A stretch of DNA of 64,000 nt, from assembly GCA_023525975.1 (NCBI GenBank), contig CM042046.1, positions 38,719,501 to 38,783,500 of the forward strand. Direction: 5' to 3'. This stretch comes from Smallanthus sonchifolius (lineage: Eukaryota; Streptophyta; Magnoliopsida; Asterales; Asteraceae). The position numbers and the translations under genes were made by a program. Below, in pieces: positions 1-13,300 of this stretch (position 1 is the stretch's first letter; every line of letters begins with the position of its first letter). The notes beneath the pieces were generated by a model, which was given only the letters and a program-made list of their open reading frames with translations, had not been told where the DNA came from and ran no database searches.

Positions 1-13
1 CTATAGGTTGCAG

Positions 14-978
14 AGTTGAACCATGAGTTGATTGGTGCCATTCAAGGAACAATCAAAGTGGCCACAATGAAAGATTTGGCTAAAGTGGGCTACATTTTAG
101 GACTAAGGGTCTCACCACTTCACCGTCGTAAAGGCATCGGTTCGAGCCTCGTGCAACATTTAGAACAATGGTTCATTGGGAACCAAGTGGACTATGCGTA
201 CATGGCAACTGAGAAAGATAACAATGCTTCGGTTAATCTCTTTGTAAATAAACTTCATTACATTAAATTTAGAACTCCAGCGATCCTCGTTCATCCTGTG
301 AGATCTCAACCCCTCAAAATATCGTCCAAGATCGATATTTTTAAAATTAATGAAGAAAATGCCGAGTACTTATATCGTAGCTACATGGGTTTGACCGACT
401 TTTTTCCTACAGACATCGATAAAGTGCTTAGAAACAAATTGAGTTTAGGCACATGGGTGGCATGTGACCAAGGTGGACGCGATCAATTTGGGCAAAATGG
501 TCATTTCCCCACGAATTGGGCTATGTTAAGTGTTTGGGATAGCGGAGGGTTATTCAAATTACGAATAGGGAAAGCCCCGGATTCGTGTTTGGTGTACTCA
601 AAGGTGTCAAAATTGCTTGATAAAGTGTTTGCATGCTTTAACATGCCGACTTTGTTGTGCAATATGTTTGAGCCGTTTGGATTCTACTTCTTATATGGGG
701 TGCACCATGAGGGTCCGGTGTCCGGGAATATGGTTAAGGCTCTTTGTAATTATGTGCATAACATGGCTAGGGTTGGTGTAGATTGCAAGATGGTGGTGAC
801 CGAGGTGGGGAGTTATGATGAGAGGGTGAGACCTCACATCCCACATTGGAGGTTGCTTTCATGCCTAGAGGATTTGTGGTGCATAAAGGCCTTGAAAAGT
901 GATGAGAGAGAAAGTATTAATGAATTGACAAGAATCCCACAAACAAGACCTCTTTTTGTAGACCCAAGAGAGGTGTGA
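14..978 (+). CDS. HLS1: HOOKLESS1-like GNAT N-acetyltransferase, 3' exon (partial)
   Basis: This is the last exon of an HLS1-like gene; the 5' part lies outside the window. An intron acceptor (ttgcag) ends at 13, and the reading frame runs from 14 to a TGA at 976-978, so no start codon belongs here. The visible protein of about 320 residues has the GNAT acetyl-CoA-binding motif A (LHRRKGIGSSL, about residues 35-45) followed by AYMATEKDN and ASVNLF, then the long plant-specific C-terminal region of the HLS1 family (VDPREV-type end). In Arabidopsis HLS1 is a nuclear putative acetyltransferase controlling apical hook formation downstream of ethylene and light through ARF2. I cannot tell HLS1 from its paralogues here. 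No disabling change is seen in the exon. Family assignment is secure; the orthologue is inferred. Confidence 0.88.
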
Positions 979-2602
979 ATATGCCAACTAATTTTTTGTT
1001 ATTTGTTCTTATCTTGTTCAAAAATATCAATGATTTATGTACATAGAATTTTTATAATACAAATTTTCACTCATTCAATGCATTTCATTGTTGGTGAATG
1101 TCAAAAGATTTTGTGGCATCACCGGCGGAACTAGATCAGGTTAAACGTGTCTATTGACCTTTTAACGTGTTAAATTTTCTATTAATAAGGTATCTAACAC
1201 TGTATGTTTCTTGTCCCCCCCCCCCAAGTTGTTGTGAATAGAGTTTTCTAACCTAATGTAAACAAGTTCTATTGTGACATCCAAATGAAAAGTAATAGTT
1301 CCTTCATTGTGTGGTATGACGTGAATCAACTAGGTAGGGAAGAGATGAACACCACTTCGTATGGTATCTTGATTTTGTTTCATAACTGAGACAACAGTCA
1401 TTAAATATCAATTAAATTTCAGCCATTAATGATAACAACTACAAAAAATGATGAATATTTTGTTTTATGACAATAAAACAATTCATTGGTGAATGTTATT
1501 TGTTGTGACTTTGTCCATGCATAGTAAACCAACTTAATGTGTATTTTGATAAGATGGTTGATAGCAAACAAATGTATGGTCATGACATGATCGATGTTGT
1601 GATGAAAACAAAACACATCGCTTATCCTTGGAGCGAAAGGATCTACCGTCAGGTCATATTAGACTTTGGTAAGATATGTATCTTATGTTTGTAACGATAT
1701 AGACAATACTTGTGAAATGATTATATAGTTGATGATTATGCTTTTCGTTTACGACATGCCTAGTATTCTATGATGGCTTTGTTTCGACTCTATTATTCAA
1801 TAATGATCTTACTCAAAATCAAATCTAAAGTAAATATTACCACAAAGACTACAGAACAAAGAGTGGCCAAGCCACTTGTCTTGATCGATGGATTCATAAA
1901 CTGGATGATCCTTTTTTTTATGAAAAATATATATAATAACCCAGTTTTTTATTTGTTATATTAAAGTTACTCGAAATCTTTTTATCTTTCTAAAGTTACT
2001 CAATTAGTCAATTTTCATTAGGTGTGCCAACTTTGTAAAGTTTTTTTATAAATATTAATTTTTATTTAAATTAAGTGAGCTGATTAAACATATATGAATA
2101 TTGTTACTGTTTAGTGATTATTATTATTTTTTTAAAATTTAATTGCAAGTAAAAAAAATCACTAAATAATAACCAAGTTTTATAACTTTTTTAATTAAAT
2201 CAGATTGAAAAAAAAATCATTAAATGGTAATAAAGATGCATATGTATTTCGTTTAAGTTAGTTACTTAAAAGAAAAATAATATTTGTAAAATATTTTCTT
2301 TTTTAGTAACTTTAGAAAGATATAAACAATTGCCATTAAGTGATTTGATGTAAAAAAATAAGAAACTTGGTTTTTCATGAGTTCTTTTTTTTCCTTAAAT
2401 TTTGTTTCTACATCACGTGCTCATAACTCATAAGCACGAGACCTTGTTTTAGTTGAAGCCCATAGAAAATAGTGGATTAGTCGGTTTGCTAGTGGGCTAT
2501 CTATTCTAAGCTAATCAAGACGTATTATAGCTTATTAGCTTTGTGACTTAAATCGTGTTGGGAGCTACGTTTTGGTGGAAGGATGTGGGGTTTAATAATT
2601 AA

Positions 2603-2630
2603 CTAGAAGGAGGCCCCGCGTGTTGTGCGG
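2603..2630 (-). mobile_element. possible Helitron 3' terminus
   Basis: Read on the minus strand, a GC-rich hairpin (CCGC, short loop, GCGGGG) lies about 7 bp before CTAG, with T following. This is the layout of Helitron 3' ends (hairpin, CTRR, insertion between A and T). The matching 5' TC end could not be located, so the element length is unknown. Confidence 0.35.
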
Positions 2631-3849
2631 TTTTCAGGTGAGACGCGTTGCGACGTGTTAAACCGTAAAAGAAATTAACATCCTCGAAAACTTAGAAAAA
2701 AAAAATTTATGCAACAAAGACTTGTACCATCTGCAAACTAACTTGTAAAGGTTCTACTGTAACTTCCCCTCACAATGGGAAGTTACCTTTTAATATTATT
2801 TAAATTAGAAATTTTGACCCCCGTTTTGCGACGAAAACAGATTTTAAACGGTTGAGACGGTAACACGTGATTAAGAATAAACATAATCGTAGTTAAAATA
2901 CATAAAAGAAATGCGAGACGATTGTGGAGATCGAAACATAGATAAAACACATTTAGATAATGGTACCGATGTTTTTCAGTCAATGCCGGTCTAGGTCTTT
3001 ATGGTAACAGCACGTCATCGTCAGTCGATATAAACCGCGATACCTAAAAAATATGCTTTCTTGAATACGACTCCATTTTAAAAAATATATATATATACTG
3101 GGACGTTAAGAAAAAAACAAACAAAAGTGAAAGTTATTAAGGAAAAATCAATATATATATATATATACTAAGGGGGTAAACTCAAAACTTTAGAAATTTA
3201 AGAGGGTGTAAAACTAATATTTTACAAAATTTGAGGTGAGTTTTACTATTTGACCAAAGTGAAGGAGGGAGAAGCACTCGAACACTTTATTTAAGAGTAG
3301 TAGTAATTTGATTTTTACTTGATAAATATTATTATATTAAATACACCCTTATTCATATTTATAACATTTACGCCCTCATCTTATATAAAGATTTGAAATA
3401 TGTGAGTTTAGAGTATAATGAAGAAAAGAAAGGCATAACAGACAAGACTAGCGGTTTATGAAAACGTGTTATATGAACCACATAAAGAAAAGTGTTCACA
3501 TATTTATACCCATATCTTATATAAACATTAATGCCACCTTCTGATGGTATGCATCAGAATATGTCATTAAGTAAATTATGTATTCTTATTGTACTAATTT
3601 TTCGTCATCAAATTTTTGTTTCATGAGGTTTTTATATGAGAATGTTTTTTATTGAGGTGGGTTGTGTAAAAATATAGAGTTAAATACAAGGATGGTCATG
3701 TGGTATGCCCATATTACAAGTTTGGTCATTAAATTTTGAAAAGTTAAAACTCTAAGTCCAACAGTTTACCTAAAAGTAACACAAGTGATATTGGAGTGGA
3801 TGGCCGTTAAATTTTTATGTTAAATGAGCGTGAAATAACCAAAATAGCC

Positions 3850-5200
3850 TTTGGCGTAGGGTACGCATCCCCCCCCCGGTTAGTTTTGATTTTGACTAAT
3901 TTCCAGCCATTCCAACCCATTAAACTTAATCCCCTTTGAGTTTTAAGCTACCCTTTGACTTCATACAACACTTGTATATATCCCCCTTGGTTAGCTTGTC
4001 CCCATCTATCTAAATCATACAATTCCCAAGAGACTCAATGATCTCAAATCACTATTTCACCATTTGAAGTTCATAGACTTCATTAACCACCAACACATGA
4101 AGTTAAAACACTTCAAACACCACTGTCCTTTTATGAGGCTCATGACCTCAATTCACATCCTTCATTGGGAATCTATGATCCCATCCCCCCCCCACCATGG
4201 AAGTTTAAGACTTTCGTATTACACCAATACACCCCTTCCCCAGTTGGTTGCAAATAAAACACATACAATTAAACGATAGTGCACCCATACACATAATCAT
4301 ACAAGTACCACATAGGCATACAATCATACATATCAATTATTTGTAAGCAACAATCTATCAACTTTTAAATAAGTGTGAGAACATTTACCTTTATCGTTGG
4401 ATGGCCCCAGTTCTTCTTCACTCTTAGCAACCGAACACCTAAACAATCGCATTCATGTTAAAGTAATCTAATGATTCCATCATATCTACCAACTGGGATT
4501 CATAACCTAATGGTTATCATTTGTTGACCAGTTCTTTAACATGATAATGGAAAACATAATTAATCATAAATACATACATGGTAATCCAGTAAGGTTGGAG
4601 AGGGAAGACGTCATTATCTTGATGATGATCGGGTTCCCGTTTAGGATGTACCGTTATGATAGTTTAGGTGAGAGGAGCCTCACGGTTTAGAGAGATGGAG
4701 AGGGTTACGAATTCTAGAGAAAATTCGTGACTTAGTGATGATGTTCAACTACCCTTAATCTCCACCTAATGATCTCTATTTATACACCCAAGGGGAAACT
4801 AATAGTAAGGGTAATTACGTCCATCGAATAATTATCATTTAAGTCATAGGGGTAAATAGGTCAATGATCAATAATACATAAATGATAATGATGGCCACAT
4901 AATAATAGTGAGTCTTACATCATCCACTAGTTATCTTGGTTAATTCAACCTTAACAACGCCACAATCCCTTATTTACCATCACAATTGTCATTAAACCAA
5001 AACAACCTATTTGACTCGTTAAGGTTTGATCCATCTTTCACCCAAATTCCCAAATATTTTATTCACCAAATTGTTTAGGGTTTTCATTTGATTTTGTATC
5101 TAATGACAACATAAACTCCCCCATAAACTCTTAAGATATCACTAAATCATTCATATATAAAAAAAAACCCAATTTCATCATCAAGAACCCTAAAATCCAA
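3850..5200 (-). mobile_element. possible decayed LTR, minus orientation
   Basis: The block has the layout of the better preserved gypsy LTRs further right: a minus-strand TATA box (tatttata, 4777-4784), then a possible splice-donor-like stretch (ttaccttt near 4385, minus) and AT-rich sequence. No TG/CA termini or target duplication could be fixed. It could equally be ordinary intergenic DNA. Confidence 0.22.
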
Positions 5201-5424
5201 TAACTCCAAATTAGATTTTAATATGATGAAATCTACAACCTTTAGCATTAGAAATGCTAGGTTTACACTTTTGATCAAGAATTAACCATCCAAAATCCCC
5301 CATTTCCAGAAAATTAGGGTTTCACACTCAAAACCTAGGTTTACACTATTAAAAAGGTTTATTTTTCAATGAAATACCAAATATCAACTATAAAAAAATA
5401 ATAAGGGTTAATAACTTAATGTAA

Positions 5425-5486
5425 GATGTATGTATATATGTATGTATGCATGCATGAATGAATGTATGTGTATATGTATATGTATG
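5425..5486. repeat. degenerate ATGT/GTAT microsatellite
   Basis: Alternating atgt, gtat and atgc/gaatg tetramers over about 60 bp, about 480 bp upstream of the MED21 start codon. On the minus strand it creates a spurious short ORF rich in His, Thr and Tyr. Confidence 0.8.
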
Positions 5487-5965
5487 TTGAGGGACGCTAC
5501 TAGAACGACATATTTGTACCCAATGCTTTAAGAATGATACACATAAAACCACATAATCACCTCTCTCTCCCCATATCAAACATCCACTACGTATAAGTGT
5601 ATTATGTAATTTTTTAGTCTTTTATTTAAAACGGTTATGTATTAAACACATTCATACGTATAGATTAATGTACGTGTGTGCCACTATGTGCATATATGAC
5701 ACGTTTAGACGTTTTTACCCAAGACATACGATGAACATTCTAAACTGACCATTTAAAATATTAAAAAAAAAACGATCGTAAAACCAAATTAATAACCGAT
5801 CGAGTAGCTTTGGTTGGTTCTAACACTTCAACCCGAACATAAACACCCCAAATGAAAATACAAGTATTCTCTCCATTTAACTTTTCTTTGTCTGAGATTT
5901 TAATTCCATCAATCAATCGAAGGGTTTTATTGAACACATAAACCCTAAATTGATTTCCCCCAAAG

Positions 5966-8905
5966 ATGGACATAATATCACAATTACAGGAGCAAGTGAA
6001 CACCATCGCTGCAATAGCCTTCAATACATTCGGGACATTGCAAAGGGACGCACCTCCGGTTCGTCTCTCTCCCAGTTATCCGGAGCCTCCTGCACCTGCC
6101 GCCGCTACTGCTACTAACGCCGCCGCCGCTGCTGCCAACCCCACCACCGAAGAGTCGCCCAGTAATAATATCTCCGAAACACCTAAGGTTCTGAGTGCTG
6201 AACTCGTTAAAGCTGCTAAACAGGTGCCATTAAACTTTCTTTAAAATTCTATTTTTTAATCAAGAACCATTTGCTTAATCAATTTAGTATTTGGGTTTGA
6301 TTTTGAAGGGATAGGGTTTATTGGGTTAGTTTATTGAAGGATGAAAGTAACTCCCTTTAGCTCATCATTTGCTAAATTTCAAAGTTTTTGTTTTCCCATG
6401 GTGAACTTTAAACCAGGTGTGTCTAAAGGAACACCACTGAAACATTATAAAGATACGGATGTCATACAGGCGTATGATACGGCGAAAATAGTCATACGGC
6501 CGTATGATACGGCGAAAAAGTGTATACCCAACATGTTTTTTTGGGACCATTTCTCGCCAAATCATACACCCCAAATAGACATGCTGGGTATACACTTTTG
6601 GTGATGGTGCCCTTAGTAAGACACTAACACTCTAAACTAAATTTGACGAAAATGGTCATACGACCGTATGAAATGACGAAAATGCTCACACGACTTGTCT
6701 GATGTGATTGACTTACATTGAAAAGACCGATATGGTCAGTATGACCATTGTTCGCCAAATCATACGGCCCCCCTATGATGTGACAGACATGTCGGTGTAC
6801 ATTTTTGGGATGGTGTCCTTAGCAACACCCTAAACTAAATTTGACGAAAATGGTCATACGGCACCGTATGTAGGGCTGACAATTTTTGACACGACACGTA
6901 ATTAACATGTCCCGTGTTTGACCTTAACAACTTTCGTGTCTTAAATAGGTCGACACGTTAAGACACAGTTAAATTCGTGTCTAAACAGGTTAAAGACATG
7001 TTAACTTGTTAAGACCCGTTAGTGACATGTTAACACTTAACATCCTATTTGCATCTAGATTCTAGCCCAAGCCCAATGGATGTTTTATATTTTACCCTTA
7101 ATGTCTTTAATGGATGTTTTGATTTGACTTTTATGGGTTTTTGTTTTAAAAAGGTTTATGATTTATTATGTTAATGGATGTTATGATTCAACTTTATAAA
7201 ATTTTATGAAGTTTTGGCATTTTTTTTCTTTCATTACATATGTTATATTTATTCACTCTCTAAACAGGTTTCTAAACAGGTCGTGTTCGTGTTTGACTAT
7301 TTTGAAAAAATGACACGATTAGTTATCGTGTCGTGTTCATGTTGAACAAAACAGGTTTTCGTGTCTTATTGTGTCGTGTCTTATCGTGTTATGCCAGCCC
7401 TAGCCGTATGTGATGGTGTTCGCAAATCATATTGCCGTATGATGTGATTGACTGATGTTCACACTGACAAAGTCATACGGCCATATGATGTGATCGATAT
7501 GCTTGTGTACACTTTTGGGGATGATTTCTCTTTAGTAGCACCCTAAACTAAATTTTGATGACCGCAAATAGATGTAATGATGGAAACATTGTTTTGTTGT
7601 AGTTGATGATTATGCTATATGAACTATGCTACTTTAAAGGATGCTAAGGGGAGTGTTTGGATGTGTTTTGTCATAGTGGTTATTGAAACTTCAAGAATTT
7701 GAATCAAGTAATCAGTTGCTTGAAACTAGTGATCATTTTATTATTTACATTCATCTAAATAGTTAGATATTTACAGTTTATCCAAGTGTGATTATTTTGA
7801 CACTGAATAATCAAAAATAAAAATCATAATTGATTATTGCAAGTTTAAAACTGCAATAATTAGTTTAAGGCGCATCCAAACACACCCTTAGGTTTCTTTG
7901 TACTCTTCACTTGGTAACATTTCGACCTTTCTATGTCCTCTTTGTCGGCGTTATCTTCATGTATTCTCTTATAATATAGAAGGAGATAATTCATCTGCAT
8001 TATAAATCTTGTTCCAAGACTTTGAAAGTGAAATATTATGAAACTTCTGTTATAATTTTGCGTAAAAGTATATACTATCTTGCGATTAACATTCACATGT
8101 TGTAACATGTGTAGTTTGATGCATTGGTAGCTGCCCTTCCCTTTTCAGAAGGAGGTGAGGAAGCTCAGGTGAAAAAAATTGCAGAACTTCAGGTATTACC
8201 CTCCCCTCCCCCACCCTCGGGTGCGCGCGTTCATGATCTTGTTATCATAGTGTGTCCCCTGAAATAATCATGAGTGTGGATTGTGATCTGACCAATAATG
8301 AGCTTTTTGTGTAGGCTGAAAATGATCTTGTTGGGCAAGAACTTCAAAAGCAACTTGAGGCTGCAGGTAAGTTATTGCTATGCATTTTTTTCTTCATGTG
8401 TGGCTCAAATTAGAGTTACATTTGGACTTAAAAAATCCAAATAGCTCATCATTGAGATAAAAATTGTGACAAACTGACAGTTCTGAAGTTTTTGATTGCT
8501 AGATTAGTTTGCTTTTGGTAGAATTATAATGTGGTAAATCTTGTTGGATTTGTGGTAAAATAAAATTTAGGGAAAATACTTTTGAATCACATAAAGCCAG
8601 ATTTCTTTGCTTCTTGAATCAGATAGTTATTTACATGTACCCTCAAACATCAATATTCTTGCATATGTCTCAAAACATATGTCTCAGCAGGCTTGAATCA
8701 TTGACATAACAAATAAAGAAAAAAGAAACAAAATTTAACTTTCTTTAACTGTATCTTACTTGCATAATAGTAGATAAAGGATGTTGGTTTTTGGTCTAAT
8801 GGGGTTGACATGTTACTGTTGATATCAGAGAAGGAACTGAAACAAGTGCAGGAATTGTTCAATGAAGCTGCAGATAATTGTCTCAACTTGAAGAAACCAG
8901 ACTAA
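5966..8905 (+). CDS. MED21: Mediator complex subunit 21 (MED21), four exons
   Basis: MED21 is a small middle-module subunit of the Mediator coactivator that bridges transcription factors and RNA polymerase II in the nucleus. By eye the exons are 5966-6223, 8115-8192, 8315-8366 and 8829-8905, all with GT/AG introns; together they give 465 nt, i.e. 154 residues and TAA at 8903-8905. The N-terminus MDIISQLQEQVNTIAAIAF is the conserved MED21 start and fixes the ATG at 5966. It is followed by a Pro/Ala-rich linker (about residues 30-62, with alanine runs), then LSAELVKAAKQ, FDALVAALPFSEGGEEAQ and a C-terminal coiled coil (ELQKQLEAAEKELKQVQELF). The length is slightly above the usual plant size because of the Ala/Thr linker. 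Intron 1 (1.9 kb) contains tandem repeats and a hAT MITE. No lesion is seen. Confidence 0.95.
6380..7560. repeat. tandem repeat in MED21 intron 1 with CATACGG palindromes
   Basis: About three degenerate copies of a roughly 200-bp unit. Each holds 'gtgtacacttttggg(g)atg', 'cctaaactaaatttgacg', 'aaaatggtcatacgg' and 'gatgtgattgac', and each carries copies of the palindromic core catacggccgtatg. Copies lie near 6440-6640, 6640-6840 and 6840-7555; the last is split by the 532-bp hAT MITE. It may be a composite of old MITE copies. Confidence 0.6.
6871..7402. mobile_element. hAT-type MITE with 8-bp target duplication
   Basis: The termini are inverted repeats (TAGGGCTGACA on the left, TGCCAGCCCTA on the right, 10 of 11 matching). 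Flanking 8-mers are ACCGTATG (6863-6870) and GCCGTATG (7403-7410), 7 of 8 identical, as expected of hAT insertions. The interior is rich in cgtgtc/gacacg motifs and has no coding capacity. It sits inside intron 1 of MED21 and interrupts the CATACGG tandem repeat. Confidence 0.82.
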
Positions 8906-9482
8906 ATACTCCATTGCCTGATCTTTCTTTTGTATTGGTAAGATATTTATTTTAAAACTGAATCATATCGATAAGATGTCCTTTCTTTTACCATTAAGAC
9001 GACGCCTATATCTTCATTGTCATTTCTCAAACGTTGATTGATCGATCGATAGTGAAGGTTGTTTTTTTTTCATAAAATGGAAAGTTTTTGGTATAAGTTG
9101 GTTTTAGTTTCTGATTTGGTATATTAATTTTCCAAGACTATTATATCATGCTAAATTTATTATAAAAATAAGAGTAAAGTGTCATTTTCGTCCCTATGGT
9201 TTGGCCATTTTAGCCACTTTCATTCAATTTTTTCTTTAGCTTTTTTGTCCCTGATTTTTAAAAATCTAGAAAAACTGTATCTTGTAGCTCTGATACCTGG
9301 ATAGGATGAACCAGATTAACCAGGATTTTGAACTCTTATCAGTACAAAGTTATAAACTGAAATAAGATTAAATAAAGATTATACAAACACACATTTGTAT
9401 TATACAGCAGAAAGCTTGAAAGTTTTTCACACTAAGAGGGTTTTTTTTATTTAAGAGTGAAGTGTATGAGCTTCGATGCCTG
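8906..9482. other. MED21 3' flank, no gene
   Basis: This stretch includes the probable MED21 3' UTR. From about 9172 it holds a fragment of a dispersed repeat ('gtccctatggtttggcc'), then the left flank of the large inverted repeat. No ORF or RNA gene was recognised. Confidence 0.6.
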
Positions 9483-10303
9483 TGGACCCACCACTAAAGT
9501 CGCGATATATTAGACGGTAGTGCGTAATAATTTATATGTGGGCCATCTTTAGCTTTTTCTTTTGTCCACTCCTTTTTCCATTCCGTGAAATTATTATAGT
9601 ACTGTGGTTGTCGCCTATCGTTTTCGTCATCCCATGCGTCATCTTCTAGAGTGAAATTATTGTAGTACTGTGGTTGTCGCCTATCGTTCTCGTCATCCAG
9701 TGTGTCATCTTCTAGAATGTCATCATCCAGTGCGTCATCTTCTAGAATGCTGTATTGGGCCGCGAAAACCTCATTAGATTGAGATTCGGCCCAGCTCGTT
9801 GCACAGGGTTTCAAGTTCAACAAGTAGTTTTCAGGCCTTTTGGTTTTGCTTCCTGAGTTCGGGCCAATGATCACCCCAATGGTTGCAAAATCAACCAGAG
9901 AACCATTGGGGTGATCATTGGCCCGAAGTCAGGAAGCAAAACCAAAAGGCCTGAAAACTACTTGTTGAACTTGAAACCCTGTGCAACGAGCTGGGCCGAA
10001 TCTCAATCTAATGAGGTTTTCGCGGCCCAATACAGCATTCTAGAAGATGACGCACTGGATGATGACATTCTAGAAGATGACACACTGGATGACGAGAACG
10101 ATAGGCGACAACCACAGTACTACAATAATTTCACTCTAGAAGATGACGCATGGGATGACGAAAACGATAGGCGACAACCACAGTACTATAATAATTTCAC
10201 GGAATGGAAAAAAGGAGTGGACAAAAGAAAAAGCTAAAGATGGCCCACATATAAATTATAACGCACTACCGTCTAATATATCGCGACTTTAGTGGTGGGT
10301 CCA
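9483..10303. repeat. long near-perfect inverted repeat (hairpin locus), 402-bp arms
   Basis: The left arm 9483-9884 and right arm 9901-10303 are reverse complements with only a handful of differences by eye, separated by a 16-nt loop (9885-9900). The outer edges read tggacccaccac / gtggtgggtcca. Each arm carries the same open frame (minus strand in the left arm, plus in the right) of about 100-126 codons with an acidic duplicated segment (DDENDRRQPQYYNNFT twice, LEDDALDDD-like units). That frame has no ATG and begins only at GTG, so it looks like an inverted duplication of a gene fragment rather than a gene. I do not recognise the parent protein. A transcript across both arms would fold into about 400 bp of double-stranded RNA. 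No target duplication is evident outside the arms. Confidence 0.92.
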
Positions 10304-13300
10304 TCGTCTCCGTTTGAAATAACACGAAATTCAAATCGACATATATATTACTTCCCTGTGTTTGATACCAAGCAATGTTTGTATCATCTCTTTGCATATC
10401 GTATGCAGCTAATATGGTTCTCTGCTTATAAATATATGAACAACACATGCTTACTTGTTACAAAGTTTATCGATAATATATGAAAAAAACATAACAACAA
10501 AGAGGTAAGTTTTGGAACATGCACATATAAAAAAAATCAAGAGAGCAATCAACCAAACTGTGAAAATAGATTTAAAAAAAAAGAAACTTGAAATACAAAG
10601 CATTACCCGTTTGGTTTGACCCGTTCAAAGAAGATGGCCCATTGGACCCGTTCAATAAAAGTGACTGTTTGACCCGTTAAATAAAAGTAAACAAATCAAT
10701 AATTTTTTTTTTTTAATTTTTCATGGGTTGAGTTTCCCGCCTCTATGCAGTTGTTTAGCAAGATGACTATAATTTTAATGATAGGTATATGATACCTATT
10801 GATGTCGTGGAAGAGATTGTATGGTGTTAACTATTGGTGATTTTGTAAGCCCTTGACAAAGCAATAGCCATATGAACAACCCCCTCACCTACAACAAATT
10901 AAGTAAATAGAGACAATTATTGTTTAATCTGATAAAAAATTATAAGCTATTTATTGAGAAAAAATTCATGGATGTTAATCACTCAAACAATTATATTTTC
11001 CTCAGGTAATAAAATATAGATTTACATCTTTACCAACCTGAACCATAATTATAGGCTCTCCTTTATTGTAAAGTAAACTATTGAATAAGAAGTTTCATGT
11101 ATCTCAACCGCTTTGCAATGCTGCTGCACATACAAAGCAAGACAAATATCAATCAACATATTCCCACATTCAACAATAAGAAAGAAAAAACTTCTCGCTA
11201 GATAAGTGTCAAATATACCTTTATTATACCAAGTACGAAGATAAAAGATGAACGGCTTTGTTGTTAGTATATCAATAAGATAGAGCTAAAATTTGAAAAT
11301 GTCTGAATCTTAATGAATTTTATACTATGGTAGTCAGTGTAATGTCCCCTAAATCTAAAAATCAACTTTATGGGTCAAAATTCAACCATTGTACTTCCAA
11401 AATCCATATTTATCAAAACTATTTCAATTTTGCAACTTCAAAATTGTAGTTAAAAGTTTTTGCTTAAATCCAGACGTTTAGTGATTCTAACATTAAAGAC
11501 TAACTGCTTCTCAAAAGTCAACGTATTTGGCATCTTTAAGATGTAAAAAAACCGGGAATTCAAATTTCTTCGATTTTAGAAGCAGTTCAACCACATATAT
11601 GTAAGTCATTCATTCATTATATAACAATGAAAGCAATAAATTATAGTTTAAAGATGGATGATTATAGAAACCCATATCTTCCTTGCAAATTTCAAGAACA
11701 TGTTTCACCTGAAATGTAAAATTTTCATATTAAGTTAGTACCAAAGCTTACCACACAATTACCTAACACTATTATCCCTCTGCCTGAAAATTGGAGGTTG
11801 TATTGTCGTTCGAAGCGCCGGGGGTTGCTCTTTCCTGAAAACGATCACACAACTTGCATAGGTCCATTCTAACACTCGCCTGCATTAAACTACTCGCAGT
11901 AGAAAACCATAAATATCAGTTGAATGAAAATACCAATTACCAAGCATTTCTTGAATCATTAGCATGTACATCTACAGAAAGAAAATGTTTGCAGTAAAAG
12001 ATAGAGAAACAGCCTGATCTAAATGACCTGGTTATTTTCTGACCCAAATCGACTTGACCTATCTAACCCGTGTGACTTGTGAACTAACCCGCAAACAACC
12101 GACTAACCCGCAAACAACCGACTAACCCAACAGGCTTATATCCTTGAATCTGCTTCAAAACAACCATATGATCACAATAAGAAGAAAATCTTTACAAAAA
12201 AGTTCCCCAAAACCTACCATCTACACATTCTGCAATCCCATCAATGACAGTCGATGTCCTCACATCCATTATCTTCTCCTTCGAACATCGCAGCACCAAT
12301 TTTATGCCAATATGTGATGGTGAATATGACGAAAAACCTACGATTGGTTCTTCAAAACAATAGATTCGAAATCATGAATGAAACATAAAATTGTACCTTT
12401 GCTTTGAATAAACTCAATTCAAAATAAAATTAACAAAATCATGAATGAAACATACTTTCTATATGGCTTCGTACCTTTGCTTTGAATCAAATCTATTGTA
12501 ATAATGGGTGATCGTGAAGGAGACGAAAGACCTACAACTGGTTCTTCAAAACAGGAGAATATGAGTAAATAAAAGAGAACGAATCCAAAATAAAGAAAGA
12601 AAATCACTAATTTTCCATTAATTCCAACAAGGGTTTCTAAAATTGGCAATCATCTGTTACAAAACCGAGCTCAAAACCCTAATTACAAGTTCATAAATAT
12701 GCACATAAAGAGGATCCAGAACGAACCTCTGTATCTGTTGTAGCTCCTGTTCGTTTTCTTCGTCCTCTCCTAGAGAGAGAAACATAGAGAGAATGTAGCA
12801 GATGGCAAATCTGAAAGTTGAATGGACATATAAAACGGAAAATAAATTATTGGCGTGGTCATTACGAATACGAATCGTCTCTGATGAAGGGCCTCCGGCG
12901 TTATCGGCGGGATGATGAAGGGCTCCGGCCAGTGAGGGGCGTCTTAAAACCGACGTTTTTAGAGTTAAATAAACAATCCTAAACACCCTCTAAGAATAGA
13001 AAAGAAGAGTTTGAAGGAAACAAATATTTTGATAGGAAAGATTATTAAAATCTTAATCTTTCTAAATTCGTCCATTTTGAAAAAAGTTAGGATGAAAGAT
13101 TATTAAAAAACTTATTCTCTTTTTTTTCACTTCTTTTTATTAAAAAACTCACGAACACAATTTTATTTTTTTTCCCACCTTTCATTAAAAACCCCAAGAA
13201 CATACTTTTCACTTCTCTTTTTTTTAAATACGACTTCAAACACAACATTAGTGAAGATGATGGAAATAAGTTATACTCACTACCTAGATCACTATTTACA

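Larger units (their letters stand above)
979..5965. other. intergenic region, no recognised gene
   Basis: About 5 kb of AT-rich DNA without a credible coding exon. It holds a C11 run near 1217 and another C run near 3871, several TA runs near 3086 and 3153, a possible Helitron 3' end (2603-2630, minus), a possible decayed minus-strand LTR (about 3850-5200) and a degenerate ATGT microsatellite (5425-5486). The stretch 3672-3860 resembles the repeat type that also appears near 9172 and 51390 (phrases such as 'ggtcatgtggtatg', 'ccctgtggtttgacc'), probably ends of dispersed transposon fragments. Confidence 0.6.

Noticed and set aside
9494..10237. Two mirrored ORFs of 126 and 108 codons as genes
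   Set aside because: They are the same sequence in the two arms of the inverted repeat, lack an ATG, and begin at GTG; treated as a duplicated gene fragment.
12657..12986. 109-codon minus-strand ORF
   Set aside because: No family resemblance, spans probable splice sites, and reads as leader/intron sequence; kept only as a possible non-coding transcript.
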